64,000 nt of DNA from Patagioenas fasciata (taxonomy: Eukaryota; Chordata; Aves; Columbiformes; Columbidae). The DNA lies in assembly GCF_037038585.1 (NCBI RefSeq), contig NC_092522.1, forward strand, positions 125,098,661 through 125,162,660, written 5' to 3'. Below are positions 1-9,188 of this stretch, piece by piece (positions within the stretch are counted from its first letter, which is position 1; every line of letters starts with the position of its first letter). The position numbers and the translations under genes are program-made. Below the pieces are notes generated by a model. That model was not told the DNA's origin. It made no database searches and was given only the letters and a program-made list of their open reading frames with translations.

Positions 1-836
1 TCATCCAGGCTGTTGTATTTAGAGAGTAAAGGGGTTGACCCATAGTCAAATTGCACACGGTAGGAAAAGCCTGCACAGGAGTCCCTGAGCCCACAAGTTA
101 CTGGGGTTCAGTGCCCGTTCTGCTTCCCGTGGGTCTCCCGGCAGGAGTTCTTGGCCTGGCTGCGGCTCAGGCCGTTCCCTCCTCTGGAGCCCGGACCAAA
201 CTGCTCTGCTGTGCATCCAAACCCAGCCCAAATCCCGAGCCCCATCCGCACACACAGGGGAAGCAAAATAAGCAGGTGCTCTCAGCACAGTCCTCTTGGT
301 GCTGCTGCCCTGCAGGGTTTGCCAGGAGAAGGACGAACCCCGAGGGCATGGAGGTCCTTGCAGTGCCCATCAAACCCCACCACAGCATGGAAACACAAGG
401 GGTTTGGGTCTGCACGGGCACCCCAGCGTGGGGATAGGAATTCACGCGGCTTCTGGAAAAGAACCAGCTCATGGGTGACCTGCAGCAGGTGGAGTGGGGA
501 ACGGGCAGGGACAACCAGCAACCACAGAGTCACAGGATGGTTTGGGGTGAAGGGACTGTTAAGCTCCCCCTGTGCCACCCCTGCCATGCGCAGGGACATC
601 TTCAGCAGCTCAGGTTGCTCAGAGCCCCCTACAGCCTGGGATGTCTCCAGAGATGCCCAATTTGTGGCAGGTTCACCCCCCCAACCACCACCCTGAAAGC
701 ACCAGAAGCTTCTCCACCCATAGACAACTATGGTCATGTACCCACCCCTTGGTCAACAGACAGGGCCCTTGACCAATGAAACTCCTGAGCTGAGAGAAGT
801 TTCTGGACAACTGCCATAAGTGACAACAGCTTAGGA
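1..836 (+). repeat. Left arm of a long inverted repeat
   Basis: Positions 1-336 and about 775-836 reappear reverse-complemented at 9,335-9,878. Bases 1-208 are nearly identical to the complement of 9,671-9,878. The arms differ by an insertion of about 140 bp in the right arm (around 9,530-9,670) and by absence of left-arm bases 337-775 from the right arm. The left arm probably continues beyond the window edge. No gene is recognised here; a CR1 fragment lies inside. Confidence 0.85.
523..665 (-). mobile_element. CR1 fragment
   Basis: Reverse-oriented CR1 3' end: an imperfect terminal octamer (cacagagtcacagga), then the segments 'ggtttggggtgaaggga' and 'cagggacatcttcagcagctc' typical of the tail. 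It lies in the part of the left inverted-repeat arm missing from the right arm. Confidence 0.7.
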
Positions 837-1110
837 TGGCCCGAGGGTATAAATGGAGCTGCCAGAGCCAACCTTTGCTGTGAGTTGGTGACTTTGGAGT
901 AGGGGGCTTGTAATGGAAGGTTGTGCTTAGAGTGGGATGGCGTCTGGAGAACATTCCTTGAGGATTCAGCCACCTCGCTGACCTGGTGAGTGATCTTCTG
1001 GGGATCCTTGAGATTCCTCACCTTTAGTAATTGAACTCCCAACCAATACCCAAATCCGTGTTGTTTAGTGTTGTCAGAGTGCTGAGTAATTTTAGATAAA
1101 CCCCATTTCT
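837..1110 (+). promoter_or_regulatory. Promoter-like segment with TATAAAT
   Basis: A TATAAAT box at about 848-854 is followed by about 130 bp and then a consensus splice donor (CTG|gtgagt near 985). This resembles either an LTR with a leader donor or a promoter plus first exon. I see no coding exon that it would join, and no target-site duplication. The assignment is speculative. Confidence 0.25.
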
Positions 1111-1505
1111 ATTTGGTTCTCCTCTAAGCAGCTCTGGTCATCATAAGGTCTGGAGCTTGTTGCAGCCTGGGTAGATTGTTTGCGTTATTTTGCAGAGAAT
1201 GCAGGGGAGCATCGGGGGCTGGGGACACACAGAGCCCGGTGCCTCCAGGCCCAGGCGACTGTCACAGTGTCCCATGGTGCCCTGGGCTGCAGGTGGGTGG
1301 CCCAGAGGGACCTTCCCTTCCCTTCCCTTCCCTTCCCTTCCCTTCCCTTCCCTTCCCTTCCCTTCCCTTCCCTTCCCGCAGGCCCTGGGACGAGGGGTCA
1401 AAGTTTTCACATGTAAATAGAAATTAGAACTAAACGGGACGGGCTGTATCCTGTCCGACTGTGATCTCATTCTGCTGTTGAACTTCTAGGCAAAGAAAAT
1501 TAAAT
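1108..1505 (+). repeat. Relic of an array unit's 3' flank
   Basis: From about 1,262 to 1,505 this matches the 3' flank of copy 1 (about 4,896-5,283): the 'gggctgcaggtgggtggccc' block, a CCCTT repeat, then the block ending in 'aaagaaaattaaat'. Its first part (1,108-1,210) resembles 8,900-8,995. It therefore looks like the downstream end of a further unit lying before copy 1, with no coding remnant preserved. Confidence 0.75.
1310..1377 (+). repeat. (CCCTT)n microsatellite, about 13 units
   Basis: A pure pentanucleotide repeat at the same position in the flank block as the longer repeat at 4,948-5,154. Long open frames through it are artefacts of the repeat. Confidence 0.95.
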
Positions 1506-2339
1506 GTACACTTGCTCGGCCATGAAGACACCAGCGTGTCCAGAGCCGCTGGAGGGCTGGCACCGGTCCCACGGTCGTTGCTTGGGATCAGTCTAAGCTA
1601 AAGGGAAGCTCTGGGGTCAGGAAGGAGAACACAAGCCTGTTTGGGTGGGAGGGGACGTTAGTGACGCAGGGACGGTTTGGTCCCGTGGGTTGGTACCGGG
1701 GTTCACAGGCACCTTGTGGAGGGTCGCTCTCGGTTTGGGGAGCAGATGGTGGTTGTTGCCCTGGGTTTCCACAGGGTGGGGAAGAGCCCGAGCCAGCCCC
1801 AGCTGAGAAGGGGGTGGCAGGCGCTGCCACTTCACAGTCCCATGTCACCCAGCCTGGAGGGACAGCGAGGGCTTGGGCAAGGCCCCCAGCTCCGTCCTGG
1901 TTTGGGGAAAGGTGTCCCCATGGCTGGGGAGTCCCAGCATTGAGAACAACAGCGGCCTGACCCAGGAGAGCACCGGCCTGGTGCTGAGTCTGTGCGGGGG
2001 GCAGCGGGTCCGTGGCAGGGCAATATCTTGGGGAAGAAGGTATTGCTGCCCCAGCGCTGGGCCGGGGACAGCACAGGGATGTCCTTGACTTTGGGCTGAG
2101 CTGGGATTGCGGGGGTGGTCCCTGACCCGCTGCCATTCAGCAGGGAGTGGGGAGGTCTCTGCCCGGCTCAGGATTCAGGGTGGTCCCTGGCCCAAGGCCA
2201 GTTTGGGGGGAGGTCCTGGGTGCCAGGAAGGCCGGAAAGGCCACGTTGGCTCCCTGCCCCCCGCCAGTTTGTGGTAGGGGTCCTGCCCCAGGGCTGGTGT
2301 GGGGCGGGGGCTGCTCTGGGGAGAAGGAGCGGGACCTGA

Positions 2340-2770
2340 TGCCTGCGTGGGGCAGGGAGCGGCCTGGGCCCGGCTCTGATTTAGACGGAGCCGGTGGGGG
2401 GGGCAGGCGGGGCGGGGAAAACACGAGCCCCGCTTCTCACCGGCACTTGGCATCAAGGCGGGCAGCGATGCGCTCCTGGGGCCCGAGGTCGCTGGGGGCC
2501 GTGCCCGGTGCCCGCCATCCCGCATCCGCGCCCGCTGCCCGGCTCATGCAGCCCCGGCCCGCCCGGAGCGGCGGCTGCGGCGTCCCCACGTTGTTTGGCA
2601 ACGCCAGCACCGCGCATGTGCGGCTGAGCTCCCCGCGGCCCTCGTAAATTTCGCACTGCGCGTGCGCGGCGCTTTCCCGCCTTCTCCCAGCGACCGTTGG
2701 GGGCGGGTAACGTCTGCGAGCCCGAGCCGAGGGGCAGGGGAGATAAAGGGGGTCGGGGCGGAGTTATTGG
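2340..2770 (+). promoter_or_regulatory. CpG-rich promoter core, copy 1
   Basis: Strongly CpG-rich stretch. It contains an RFX X-box-like sequence GTTGTTTGGCAAC at 2,590-2,602 (right half GGCAAC fits RGYAAC, left half only partly) and TGCGCGTGCGC at 2,657-2,667. The latter is the copy 1 version of what is a perfect NRF1-type palindrome in copy 2. It lies about 0.5-0.9 kb before the first usable ATG, so it could drive an upstream noncoding exon. Motif calls are by eye. Confidence 0.45.
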
Positions 2771-3025
2771 TGTTGAAAAGCGGCCTCAGCGCCCTGCGAG
2801 AGCTCGCTGGGTGCTGTGTGCTCTGCGCTGCTGGTCCTGGCTGGGTCAGCAGAGCCCTGTGAGGCGGCACAGGGGCTGTGCCAGGATCCCGCTGTGCACA
2901 GCGCCCCCCGCCAGCCCCGCGGAGCCTGGAGCTTGTTCCCCCGGTTTAGTCCAGAAATGAAGAGCTCTCGAGGCCCCCAGGTCCATGCAGCCGTCCCAGT
3001 GGCTTGTTGTGCCGGGGGGTGGGGG

Positions 3026-3180
3026 CTCTCTGGGGCGGCTGCGCCATCCCCTGTGCCAGCTCAGCCCTGGGTCACCGGGCAGCCCTTGTGTGTCACTGTG
3101 ATGTCACCGGTGCATCACAAACGTGGCCCCTGTTTAAGTGGGTTTTGGGGAGGCTCAGGTGTCACTTTGACTGCACGCGA
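3026..3180 (+). promoter_or_regulatory. Proximal promoter of copy 1 (TATA degraded)
   Basis: CRE-like TGATGTCA at 3,099-3,106. The TATA-like element that is TATTTAA in copy 2 reads TGTTTAA here (3,131-3,137). The spacing to the start codon is conserved between copies. The TATA change and the lost first ATG suggest weaker or altered expression of this copy. Confidence 0.45.
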
Positions 3181-3235
3181 GCCAGTGAGCAAGCGAGCAA
3201 GTGAGACGGGCAGGTGTGTGGAAAACACATCAGAG

Positions 3236-3259
3236 ATGGAAGGAAAAGCAAAGGCGCAG
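3236..3259 (+). CDS. Copy 1 exon 1 (MEGKAKAQ)
   Basis: Eight codons from the first ATG after the promoter, which has a purine at -3 and G at +4. The donor follows as CAG|gtaggagc. The copy 2 exon is ten codons longer at the 5' end. Confidence 0.6.
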
Positions 3260-4761
3260 GTAGGAGCGGGTGCTTCGGTGTCACCCCAACCTCTCCTCAC
3301 CCCGGGGATCTCGCCGGGTTTCTTGGCCTCCCCAGCTGACACTTTGCACATCCCCTTGTCCTGCAGAGACCCCAGAGGAGATTCTGGTGCTGTGTCAAGA
3401 ACATGGGGGAATGGTTGCTGACCTTCATCGTAATCCTGCCTCTCGCGGTCCTCTGCAACATCCTGCTGCCCTGCATCTTGCTGGGCATCCTGGGTGTGGA
3501 CACCTACAAGGCCCGTCGGGCCAACACCACCAAGGCCAAGGTCGGTGTCTGTCCTGGGCCCCATTTTGGGAGGGAACAGTGAGCAGTGCCCATTGCCCAC
3601 CCCGCCTGGCGCCTGCCCTGGAGCCACCGAGCCACCTCCGCTGGGCACCAGGCTTGGGGCTGGGCCACTCCTGTCCCTGTCACTCCAGCCACCCTTCCCA
3701 GGGTCCTTGGTTCCTGGCCGAGAGGGGCACCTCACACTGACCCGGGCTTTGCTTCCTGCGGACAGGGCACCTCTGTGAGGATGAAACCTCAGAGCAGCAG
3801 CGGGACGGACCCCATGGGGGAGCAGCCCCGTCCCAGAGCTGCCTGTGCCGACAGCAGCTCCAAGCTCCCCAGGAACCGGCACAGCATCGGCAACACGGAG
3901 GAGCTCGCCAGATCCCTGATGCAGTCCCTGGACATGACTGAAGTCTGCCTTAACCTGCTGGAGAAGCTGAAGATAAGATCTCAGGATGGCGAGTCTCATG
4001 TCCCACCTGCAGACAGGATGAGCAAATATCCCGTATGCCTGGAGTGCCGTCGATGTGTCACCAGCGGCTGTCCGCACTGCAGTGGGCCTGTGGAGCAACA
4101 GGGCCTGCCCCTGCTGGTTGTTGCTCTCCAGAAAATGAGCCTGGTGTCGTACATTGGTGGCCTGGAGCCGGAACTGGATGTGAAAATGAGACTGATCTTT
4201 GCACTCATCATCAGTGGAAAGCCGGTCTACACATGGGAGAAAATACAGATGCTCCCCGAAAGAGCCCCCGAGACGAGCTGCAAGGACTGTGACGGCTCTC
4301 TGCCCACGAGCCTTTGGGGCAGCGAGTGCTCAAAGGCCCCACAGCCCATCTTCAGCGCCCAGGGGACACCAGAGGGACAGACAGGACTGGGTGAGGAGGA
4401 CAGAAGGGCTGCTCCAGACCTGCAGCCGCCTGGGCAGGGGGAGTTTCTCCCCAGCGCAGTCTCCATGTATCCCCGGCCCCCATGGGCACAGGCCCCCTCC
4501 CCTGCGGCCCTGGACCGGCTGCGCGGGGCTGGGCTGGAGCCGCTGCCCCCGGTGGGGTTCAAGGTCCTGGGGCAGGGGCTCAGTCTGCAGTGTGTCCAGC
4601 ACTCCTGGGCCACTGCGATGAGGAGCGTCAGGACCGCACTGTGCTGTCAGTGCATCGGGAGCTCGGAACCCCCCGGCACCGTGGAGCGGGATCAGATGGT
4701 GCATCTGGATCTGCAGCGCAGGGCTCACGCGCCCTTGTACACCACGGAGGAGGTGGCGTGA
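3236..4761 (+). CDS. Uncharacterised single-pass membrane protein, copy 1
   Basis: Spliced model: exons 3,236-3,259, 3,367-3,540 and 3,766-4,761, all phase 0, giving 397 aa. The donors (CAG|gtagga, AAG|gtcggt) and acceptors (ctgcag, ggacag) match copy 2. Residues about 20-50 form one hydrophobic segment (EWLLTFIVILPLAVLCNILL) after a basic start. The cytosolic or lumenal part has the five-cysteine motif CLECRRCVTSGCPHC, a later CKDC, a conserved VYTWE segment and a proline-rich tail. The start of copy 2 is ACG here (3,206), so the first in-frame ATG is ten codons further on. Copy 2's intron 3 and its flanking coding sequence are absent, so one exon runs from GTSVRMK to the stop. I do not recognise the family. 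The open frame suggests a working gene, but promoter damage leaves this unsure. Confidence 0.72.
3367..3540 (+). CDS. Copy 1 exon 2 (membrane segment)
   Basis: 58 codons after ctgcag, opening RPQRRF and ending TTKAK before gtcggt. It encodes the basic stretch and the single hydrophobic helix. It is five codons shorter than the copy 2 exon. Confidence 0.75.
3766..4761 (+). CDS. Copy 1 exon 3 (fused equivalent of copy 2 exons 3 and 4)
   Basis: 332 codons including the TGA. The sequence passes directly from the exon 3 part (QPRPRAA) to the exon 4 part (CADSSSKLPRNRHS), whereas copy 2 has about 460 bp between the matching points, including a 269-bp intron. The frame is kept. Confidence 0.78.
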   Translation, partial: GTSVRMKPQSSSGTDPMGEQPRPRAACADSSSKLPRNRHSIGNTEELARSLMQSLDMTEVCLNLLEKLKIRSQDGESHVPPADRMSKYPVCLECRRCVTSGCPHCSGPVEQQGLPLLVVALQKMSLVSYIGGLEPELDVKMRLIFALIISGKPVYTWEKIQMLPERAPETSCKDCDGSLPTSLWGSECSKAPQPIFSAQGTPEGQTGLGEEDRRAAPDLQPPGQGEFLPSAVSMYPRPPWAQAPSPAALDRLRGAGLEPLPPVGFKVLGQGLSLQCVQHSWATAMRSVRTALCCQCIGSSEPPGTVERDQMVHLDLQRRAHAPLYTTEEVA

Positions 4762-5285
4762 AGAGCTCTGGCAGGACAAGGTGGGACGGCGAGGAGCGTG
4801 GGCAGGGGCAGCGCAGCGTGGGAGGCCGGGGCCGGGCTGTCCCGTGCAGCTGTCGGAGCCAGGTTGGTGGGGAGGTGTTTCTGCAGGACGAGGTCCTGTC
4901 ACAGTGTCCCATGGTGCCCAGGGCTGCAGGTGGGTGGCCCAGAGGGACCTTCCCTTCCCTTCCCTTCCCTTCCCTTCCCTTCCCTTCCCTTCCCTTCCCT
5001 TCCCTTCCCTTCCCTTCCCTTCCCTTCCCTTCCCTTCCCTTCCCTTCCCTTCCCTTCCCTTCCCTTCCCTTCCCTTCCCTTCCCTTCCCTTCCCTTCCCT
5101 TCCCTTCCCTTCCCTTCCCTTCCCTTCCCTTCCCTTCCCTTCCCTTCCCTTCCCGCAGGCCCTGGGTTGAGGGGTCAAAGTTTTCACATGTAAATAGAAA
5201 TTAGAACCTAAATGGGACGGGCTGTATCCTGTCCGACTGTGATCTCATTCTGCTGTTGAACTTCTAGGCAAAGAAAATTAAATAT
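4762..5285 (+). other. 3' flank of copy 1, probable 3' UTR
   Basis: Non-coding sequence after the stop. It contains the long CCCTT repeat and ends with an ATTAAA hexamer near 5,276, a possible poly(A) signal. If transcribed, the repeat would be part of the 3' UTR. Confidence 0.5.
4948..5154 (+). repeat. (CCCTT)n microsatellite, about 41 units
   Basis: Pure pentanucleotide run of about 207 bp. The complementary strand is (AAGGG)n. Equivalent flank positions elsewhere in the array carry about 13 units (1,310) or a single unit (8,262 and 9,140). Confidence 0.97.
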
Positions 5286-6125
5286 ACCACGTGAATAGTG
5301 AACAGCCAACAACCCAATGACTATAGGTAAAGAAACTAAAAAGGGGGGCAAGTCTATTTTCAGTGTCTATTTATTATCTCTTACAGCACCCCATGGAATG
5401 GCAAGAAACAAGAAGTGGCCGGTCCATCTCCTCCAAGCCCATGGACAGAGAACTCGGGAATGGCCACGGCCTCGAGCTCCAGCTGGGGAGGAGTTAAGAA
5501 TCCCCCCAATGAGATGGGTATGAACCTCATGTATGGAAATGAAATTCACTTAGATAATGAGTGGAGGTGGGTAGTGGGAGACAGACGGGGATTTAATGAG
5601 GCTACTGTTAAAGTGCCCGGGCTTTGGGGAGGAGCAGGATGCAAAGTTCGAATAGGATGTGGGAGGATCCCTGGACCCATCACGAGAAGGCATCTCGGAT
5701 AGCTGTACGTAGTTGTGTTTCAAAGAACGGGAGGCCAAATGTGAAAACGGTTGTGTCTTTACAAGTGAGCTGCACCGTTGGTGCGATTTCACTGTAGTGA
5801 AACCTGCAGTTGCAACTCGTGAAGAGAATCCCAGCGGTAGAGGGTGAAGAGTCAGAGCCAGAACAGATGTCAGTAAGCTGAGCTCAACCATAACAGGTAC
5901 AACAACAGCGGGAACACCACCTGCTAAGTTTATAAAGGAAATCAATCTCTGCCTCTAGAAATACTTAAAACTGGACCATATGTGGTCAAAAACACAGGGC
6001 AGCGACAACTATTGCTCAATACCTCACAGCCTCTAAAATGAGTAAGAGTTGTTGATGCAAATCAACACCTCCACAATCAAACAGTTCCAGTCAGTTTGAG
6101 CCTTGGCTTCATGTCCAGGCTTGCT
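5286..6125. other. Intergenic sequence, nothing recognised
   Basis: About 840 bp with lower CpG content than its surroundings. Short open frames occur on both strands but none has a recognisable motif or splice context. It might be an old transposable element, but no termini are visible. Confidence 0.4.
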
Positions 6126-6127
6126 CT

Positions 6128-6993
6128 TCCTGCCCATGATTCACCAAGCTGGGAGGAGTGGTGACACTGGAAGCTGTGCTGCCATCCAGAGACCTGGACA
6201 GGCTGGAGAGTTGGGTGGGGAAACATTCAATGAAATAGAACAAGGGCAAGTGTAGAGTCTTGAATGTGGGCAGGAACAACCCCAGGTTCCAGTGTGAGTT
6301 GGGGAATGAGCTATTAGAGAGCAGTGCAGGGGAAAGGGAGCTGGGGGTCCTGGGGACAGCAGGGTGAGCATGAGCCAGCACTGGGCCCTTGTGGCCAGGA
6401 AAGCCAATGGTACCTGGGGTGGGTTAGAAGGGGGTGGTCAGTAGGTCAGAGAGGTTCTCCTGCCCCTCTGCTCTGCCCTGGGGAGACCACACCTGGAATC
6501 TTGTGTCCAGTTGTGGCCCCTCAGTTCCAGAAGGACAGGGAACTGCTGCAGAGAGTCCAGCGCAGCCACCAAGATGCTGAAGGGAGTGGAGCATCTCCCG
6601 TGTGAGGAAAGGCTGAGGGAGCTGGGGCTCTGGAGCTGGAGAAGAGGAGACTGAGGGGGGACTCATTCATGGGGATCAATATGGAAAGGGGCAGTGTCAG
6701 GAGGATGGAGCCAGGCTCTTCTCGGTGACAATCAGTGATAGGACAAGGGGTAATGGGTTCAAACTGGAACACAGGAGGTTCCACTGAAAGAGGAGAAGCA
6801 ACTTGTTTGGGGTGAGGGTGTCAGAGCCTGGCCCAGGCTGCCCAGGGAGGTTGTGGAGTCTCCTTCTCTGCAGACATTCAAACCCGCCTGGACCCCTTCC
6901 TGTGGAACCTCAGCTGGGTGTTCCTGCTCCATGGGGGGATTGCACTGGGTGAGCTTTCCAGGGCCCTCCAACCCCTGACACTCTGGGATTCTG
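6128..6993 (+). mobile_element. CR1 element, long 3' portion
   Basis: About 870 bp of 5'-truncated CR1, shared with the inverted copies at 20,917 and 25,573. The tail ends 'ccctgacactctgggattctgtga'. It separates copy 1 from the scrambled block. Confidence 0.9.
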
Positions 6994-7183
6994 TGAAACC
7001 AACACTTTCTCCCATCTCAGGTACAACAGGTGTCTGGATGCTGTGCTACAGGAAAGCGAGGGTCAAAAGAATCCCCTTCAGAAGTGGATGATGCGAGATG
7101 CCCCTGTGCAAGGTGCCTTTGCAGAAGCCTCCGTGCTCTCCTGCCAAACCTGTCCCGTTGGCCTGGTTGCTGTTTATTCAGCC

Positions 7184-7600
7184 TTATGCCGACGTATCTG
7201 ATCGCGCGTCTGTCGCAGCCCCAGCAGGGATCACCTGGTTTGTCTCCCATGTGCAGACCGGCTCCCCACTCGTGACCAGCTCACACTCCACCCACATTTC
7301 CACGTCCAGTTGCTGCTCATCATCCTGCTCCATGGCTGGGGTGTTGAGGACGCCCAGCGCGGGCAGGTCCTGTTGTTCTCGGTCTCGCTGCGGGGCGGGC
7401 GGCTGCTGGGGAGGCATCGACGGCACCGCAGGCACACGGGATGTTCTCTCCCCCTGGCGTCCGCGGGGTTTGAGGGTTGACAAACCGATTTTGTAACAGC
7501 AGCTCCTCCAGCACCTCGAGGCAGATTTTGGTCACGGCCAGGGCTCCCTCAGGGATCTGCTGAGCTCCTCTGTGTTGCTGATGGAGAGCTGGTACATCCA
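7184..7600 (-). pseudogene. Inverted pseudogene fragment of the membrane-protein family
   Basis: Reverse-strand translation gives family pieces in order but in different frames: SISNTEELSRSL near 7,585-7,550, then VTKICLEVLEELLLQNRF, then CLRCRRC near 7,437, then EQQDLPALGVLN and EPVCTWETNQV. The last two cysteines of the CPHC motif are gone and at least two frameshifts are needed. It is the core of exon 4 without the membrane exon, in opposite orientation to both intact copies. Confidence 0.75.
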
Positions 7601-8190
7601 TTCTTCCTTTCTTCCTTTCTTGTCTTGCTCTCTCTTTTCTTTCCTTCCTGCTTACCTTCATTCACTCTTCCTCTTTCTCTCCCTCCCTTTCTCTCTCCCT
7701 TTCTCTCTCCCTTTCTCTCTCCCTTTCTCTCTCCCTTCCTCTCTCCCTTTCCTCTCTCCCTTTCGTCTCTCCCTTTCCTCTCTCCCTTTCCTCTCTCCCT
7801 TTCCTCTCTCCCTTTCCTCTCTCCCTTTCCTCTCTCCCTTTCCTCTCTCCCTTTCCTCTCTCCCTTTCCTCTCTCCCTTTCCTCTCTCCCTTTCCTCTCT
7901 CCCTTTCCTCTCTCCCTTTCCTCTCTCCCTTTCCTCTCTCCCTTTCCTCTCTCCCTTTCCTCTCTCCCTTTCCTCTCTCCCTTTCCTCTCTCCCTTTCCT
8001 CTCTCCCTTTCCTCTCTCCCTTTCCTCTCTCCCTTTCCTCTCTCCCTTTCCTCTCTCCCTTTCCTCTCTCCCTTTCCTCTCTCCCTTTCCTCTCTCCCTT
8101 TCCTCTCTCCCTTTCCTCTCTCCCTTTCCTCTCTCCCTTTCCTCTCTCTCTTCATCTCTCACTTCCTTCCTTCCCCATTTCTCTTTGCTT
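7600..8190 (+). repeat. Polypyrimidine tract with 12/13-bp minisatellite
   Basis: About 590 bp almost free of purines on this strand. It starts with irregular TTCC/TTCT, then four or five units of CCCTTTCTCTCT (7,684-7,740), then about 31 units of CCCTTTCCTCTCT to about 8,147, with one variant unit near 7,763. The open frames on both strands through it are repeat artefacts. Confidence 0.96.
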
Positions 8191-8235
8191 CTCCACTAAA
8201 CCATTCTGTTTAGAATAAAGTCTGGAGTCTGCCCG
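8186..8235 (+). repeat. Short array-flank repeat with AATAAA
   Basis: 'tctccactaaaccattctgtttagaataaagtctgg' recurs at about 8,900-8,945 and, more diverged, at about 1,108-1,150. In each case it sits after a pyrimidine stretch or before the flank block. It could be the end of an unclassified repeat. Confidence 0.5.
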
Positions 8236-8283
8236 GGGGTGCAGGTGGGTGGCCCAGAAGGACCTTCCCGCCCCCACAGCTCC

Positions 8284-8373
8284 ACCGGCACCGTGGAGCG
8301 GGACCAGATGGTGCATCTGGGTCTCCAGCGCAGGGCTCACACGCCCTTGCACACCACGAAAGAGGTGGCATAG
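8284..8373 (+). pseudogene. 3'-end fragment of the membrane-protein family
   Basis: 29 in-frame codons ending in TAG, reading TVERDQMVHLGLQRRAHTPL and then HTTKEVA, which match the last codons of copy 1 (VERDQMVHLDLQRRAHAPL). It is fused directly to the flank block at 8,236-8,275 that normally lies downstream of the stop, so the order is scrambled. No upstream coding part is present in this orientation. Confidence 0.85.
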
Positions 8374-8745
8374 AGCTCTGGGAGGACAAGGTGGGACCAC
8401 AAGGAGCGTGGGCAGGGGCAGCGCAGCATGGGAGGCCGGGGCCGGGCTGTCCCGTGCGGCTGTTAGAGCTGGGTTGGTCAGGAGGTGTTTTCTGCAGGAT
8501 GAGGTGCTGTGGAGTGTTGGGGTGGTGCTGGGAGACGGGGTGAACTCTGCTGGTGCTGGTTTGGGTGGGGGTGACACGATGCACCAGGGGTTCTGCTGAC
8601 CAGCCAGGACCAGCAGCGCAGAGCACACAGCACCCAGCGAGCTCTCGCAGGGCCCCTGGGGCTGTGTTTCAGCACCAATAGTGGGGCTGACACAATGGGA
8701 TCTGCTGAGCTGCTCTGTGTTGCTGATGGAGGGCTGGGATGTTCT
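8374..8745. repeat. Scrambled array pieces
   Basis: Bases 8,374-8,510 follow the flank after the copy 1 stop (4,762-4,890). Bases about 8,598-8,660 are the reverse complement of the duplicated upstream block near 2,785-2,850. Bases about 8,700-8,735 are again an inverted fragment of the SISNTE part of exon 4. Three unrelated parts of the unit are thus joined within 400 bp. Confidence 0.7.
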
Positions 8746-8890
8746 TTCCTTCTGGCTTTCTTCCTCTCTTTGTCTCTCTTTCTTTCCTTCATTGCCTTTC
8801 TTTCTTGCTCTCTTTCTCTCTTCCTATCTCTTTCTCGCTCCCTCTTTTTCTCTCACTTTCTGTCACATCCTCTCATTTCCTCCCTTCCTC
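8740..8890 (+). repeat. Second irregular polypyrimidine tract
   Basis: About 150 bp of TTTC/CTTT-rich sequence following the inverted exon fragment, as at 7,600. It looks like an unexpanded relative of the larger tract. Confidence 0.8.
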
Positions 8891-9188
8891 TTCCACTTGT
8901 ATTTGGTTCTCCACTGAACAGTTCTGGTTAGAATAAAGTCTGGTGCTTATCACCAGCCTAAACAGATTTTCCGCGTTCTTCTGCAGCAGCATTGCTGCTC
9001 CGAGCTGCAGGCCAAACTGCGGGGGAGTGTCAGGGCCAGCAGGGCCGGCTGGGGACACACAGAGCCCGGTGCCTCCAGGCCCAGGTGGCCGGCACAGTGG
9101 CCATCGTGCCTGGGGGTGCAGGTGGGTGGCCCAGAAGGACCTTCCTGCTCCCTGCAGGCCCTGGGCTGTGTCCCCCAAACCCTGACAC

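Larger units (their letters stand above)
1506..3235 (+). repeat. Duplicated upstream block of copy 1
   Basis: Bases 1,506-3,235 are nearly identical to about 10,632-12,517. The offset is 9,126 bp up to about 2,310 and 9,282 bp after that, because copy 2 carries about 156 bp more (around 11,443-11,600). The block holds a CpG-rich core and the proximal promoter. No independent gene is recognised. Confidence 0.92.

Noticed and set aside
2816-3421. 201-codon frame and its duplicate at 12,098-12,688
   Set aside because: Preserved only because the whole block is duplicated; it reads through the promoter, exon 1 in another frame and intron 1.
4330-5204. Long frames with repeated SLPFP or GREGK
   Set aside because: Products of the CCCTT pentanucleotide run fused to antisense or shifted frames of copy 1.
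5317-5945. Possible retroviral or other coding remnant on either strand
   Set aside because: No diagnostic motif could be identified by eye, so no call is made.
7572-8218. Open frames of about 165-213 codons on both strands (Leu/Ser/Pro-rich and Arg/Glu-rich)
   Set aside because: They only read the 13-bp minisatellite, which has no stops in several frames; no start context, splice sites or homology.
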